Source of the DNA: an uncultured Clostridia bacterium
GTDB lineage: Bacteria > Bacillota > Clostridia > Christensenellales > Borkfalkiaceae
Assembly (NCBI GenBank): GCA_905235815.1
Contig: CAJOMT010000021.1
Coordinates: 1 to 14,603, forward strand
Reading direction: 5' to 3'
Length of the DNA stretch: 14,603 nt
In this document: piece after piece, positions 14,593 to 14,603 of the stretch
Numbering within the stretch: position 1 is the stretch's first letter
Layout: every line of letters starts with the position of its first letter
The notes under the pieces: generated by a model
What the model saw: only the letters and a program-made list of their open reading frames with translations
Database searches by the model: none
What the model was told of the DNA's origin: nothing
Program-made: the position numbers and the translations under genes

Positions 14593-14603
14593 TTCAAATT
14601 GAC

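Noticed and set aside
1..14603. tRNA, rRNA, CRISPR arrays, insertion sequences, att sites
   Set aside because: I saw no cloverleaf, spaced repeats, transposase motifs or convincing paired direct repeats. Att repeats cannot be judged because the left end of the phage block is outside the window.

Overview
The window looks like a bacterial chromosome segment from a low-to-moderate GC Gram-positive anaerobe, most likely an uncultured Clostridia lineage. Pointers are strong GGAGG-type ribosome binding sites, a DinR/LexA-type SOS box (CGAAC-N4-GTTCG), secreted SH3-type surface proteins with C-terminal membrane anchors, a clostridial-type FAD-dependent dehydrogenase and a DUF1273-like SLOG protein. 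Taxonomy below class level is a guess.

Left half (1-7463, mostly minus strand): the head-packaging part of a tailed-phage late operon, transcribed right to left. In transcription order it holds a sigma-region-4-like regulator (7463-6927), terminase large subunit (6138-4708), a small protein resembling the C-terminal part of a terminase small subunit (4707-4417), a 57-residue Cys-rich probable zinc protein (4433-4260), portal (4258-2414), scaffold (2401-1769), HK97-type major capsid protein (1775-615) and a head-tail connector that runs off the window (556-1). Genes from the terminase to the capsid are packed with overlaps or a few bases between them. A perfect 15-bp inverted repeat separates capsid from connector. 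A plus-strand gene for a secreted, membrane-anchored SH3-like protein (6194-6958) interrupts the module between regulator and terminase.

Junction (7464-7755): AT-rich, with a near-consensus LexA box and a candidate leftward promoter that could place the phage regulator under SOS control. It also holds a strong rightward promoter whose expected start lies only 2-3 bases before the next gene, suggesting a leaderless message.

Right half (7756-14603): host-like genes. One tight operon encodes a large secreted, beta-repeat/SH3, C-terminally anchored protein, an MscS-type mechanosensitive channel and an FAD-dependent dehydrogenase. A terminator-like hairpin follows, then a near-consensus promoter driving a DUF4143-type AAA ATPase. 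This converges on a minus-strand SLOG/DUF1273-like gene across a bidirectional terminator.

The most notable features are a phage head module with no visible integrase, repressor or replication genes directly abutting host-like genes, a LexA box at its regulatory end, and a host-like surface-protein gene inside it whose architecture matches the neighbouring host gene. A degraded or domesticated prophage, possibly an SOS-induced phage-like particle, is a reasonable hypothesis. The window ends before the tail genes, so it cannot be settled here.
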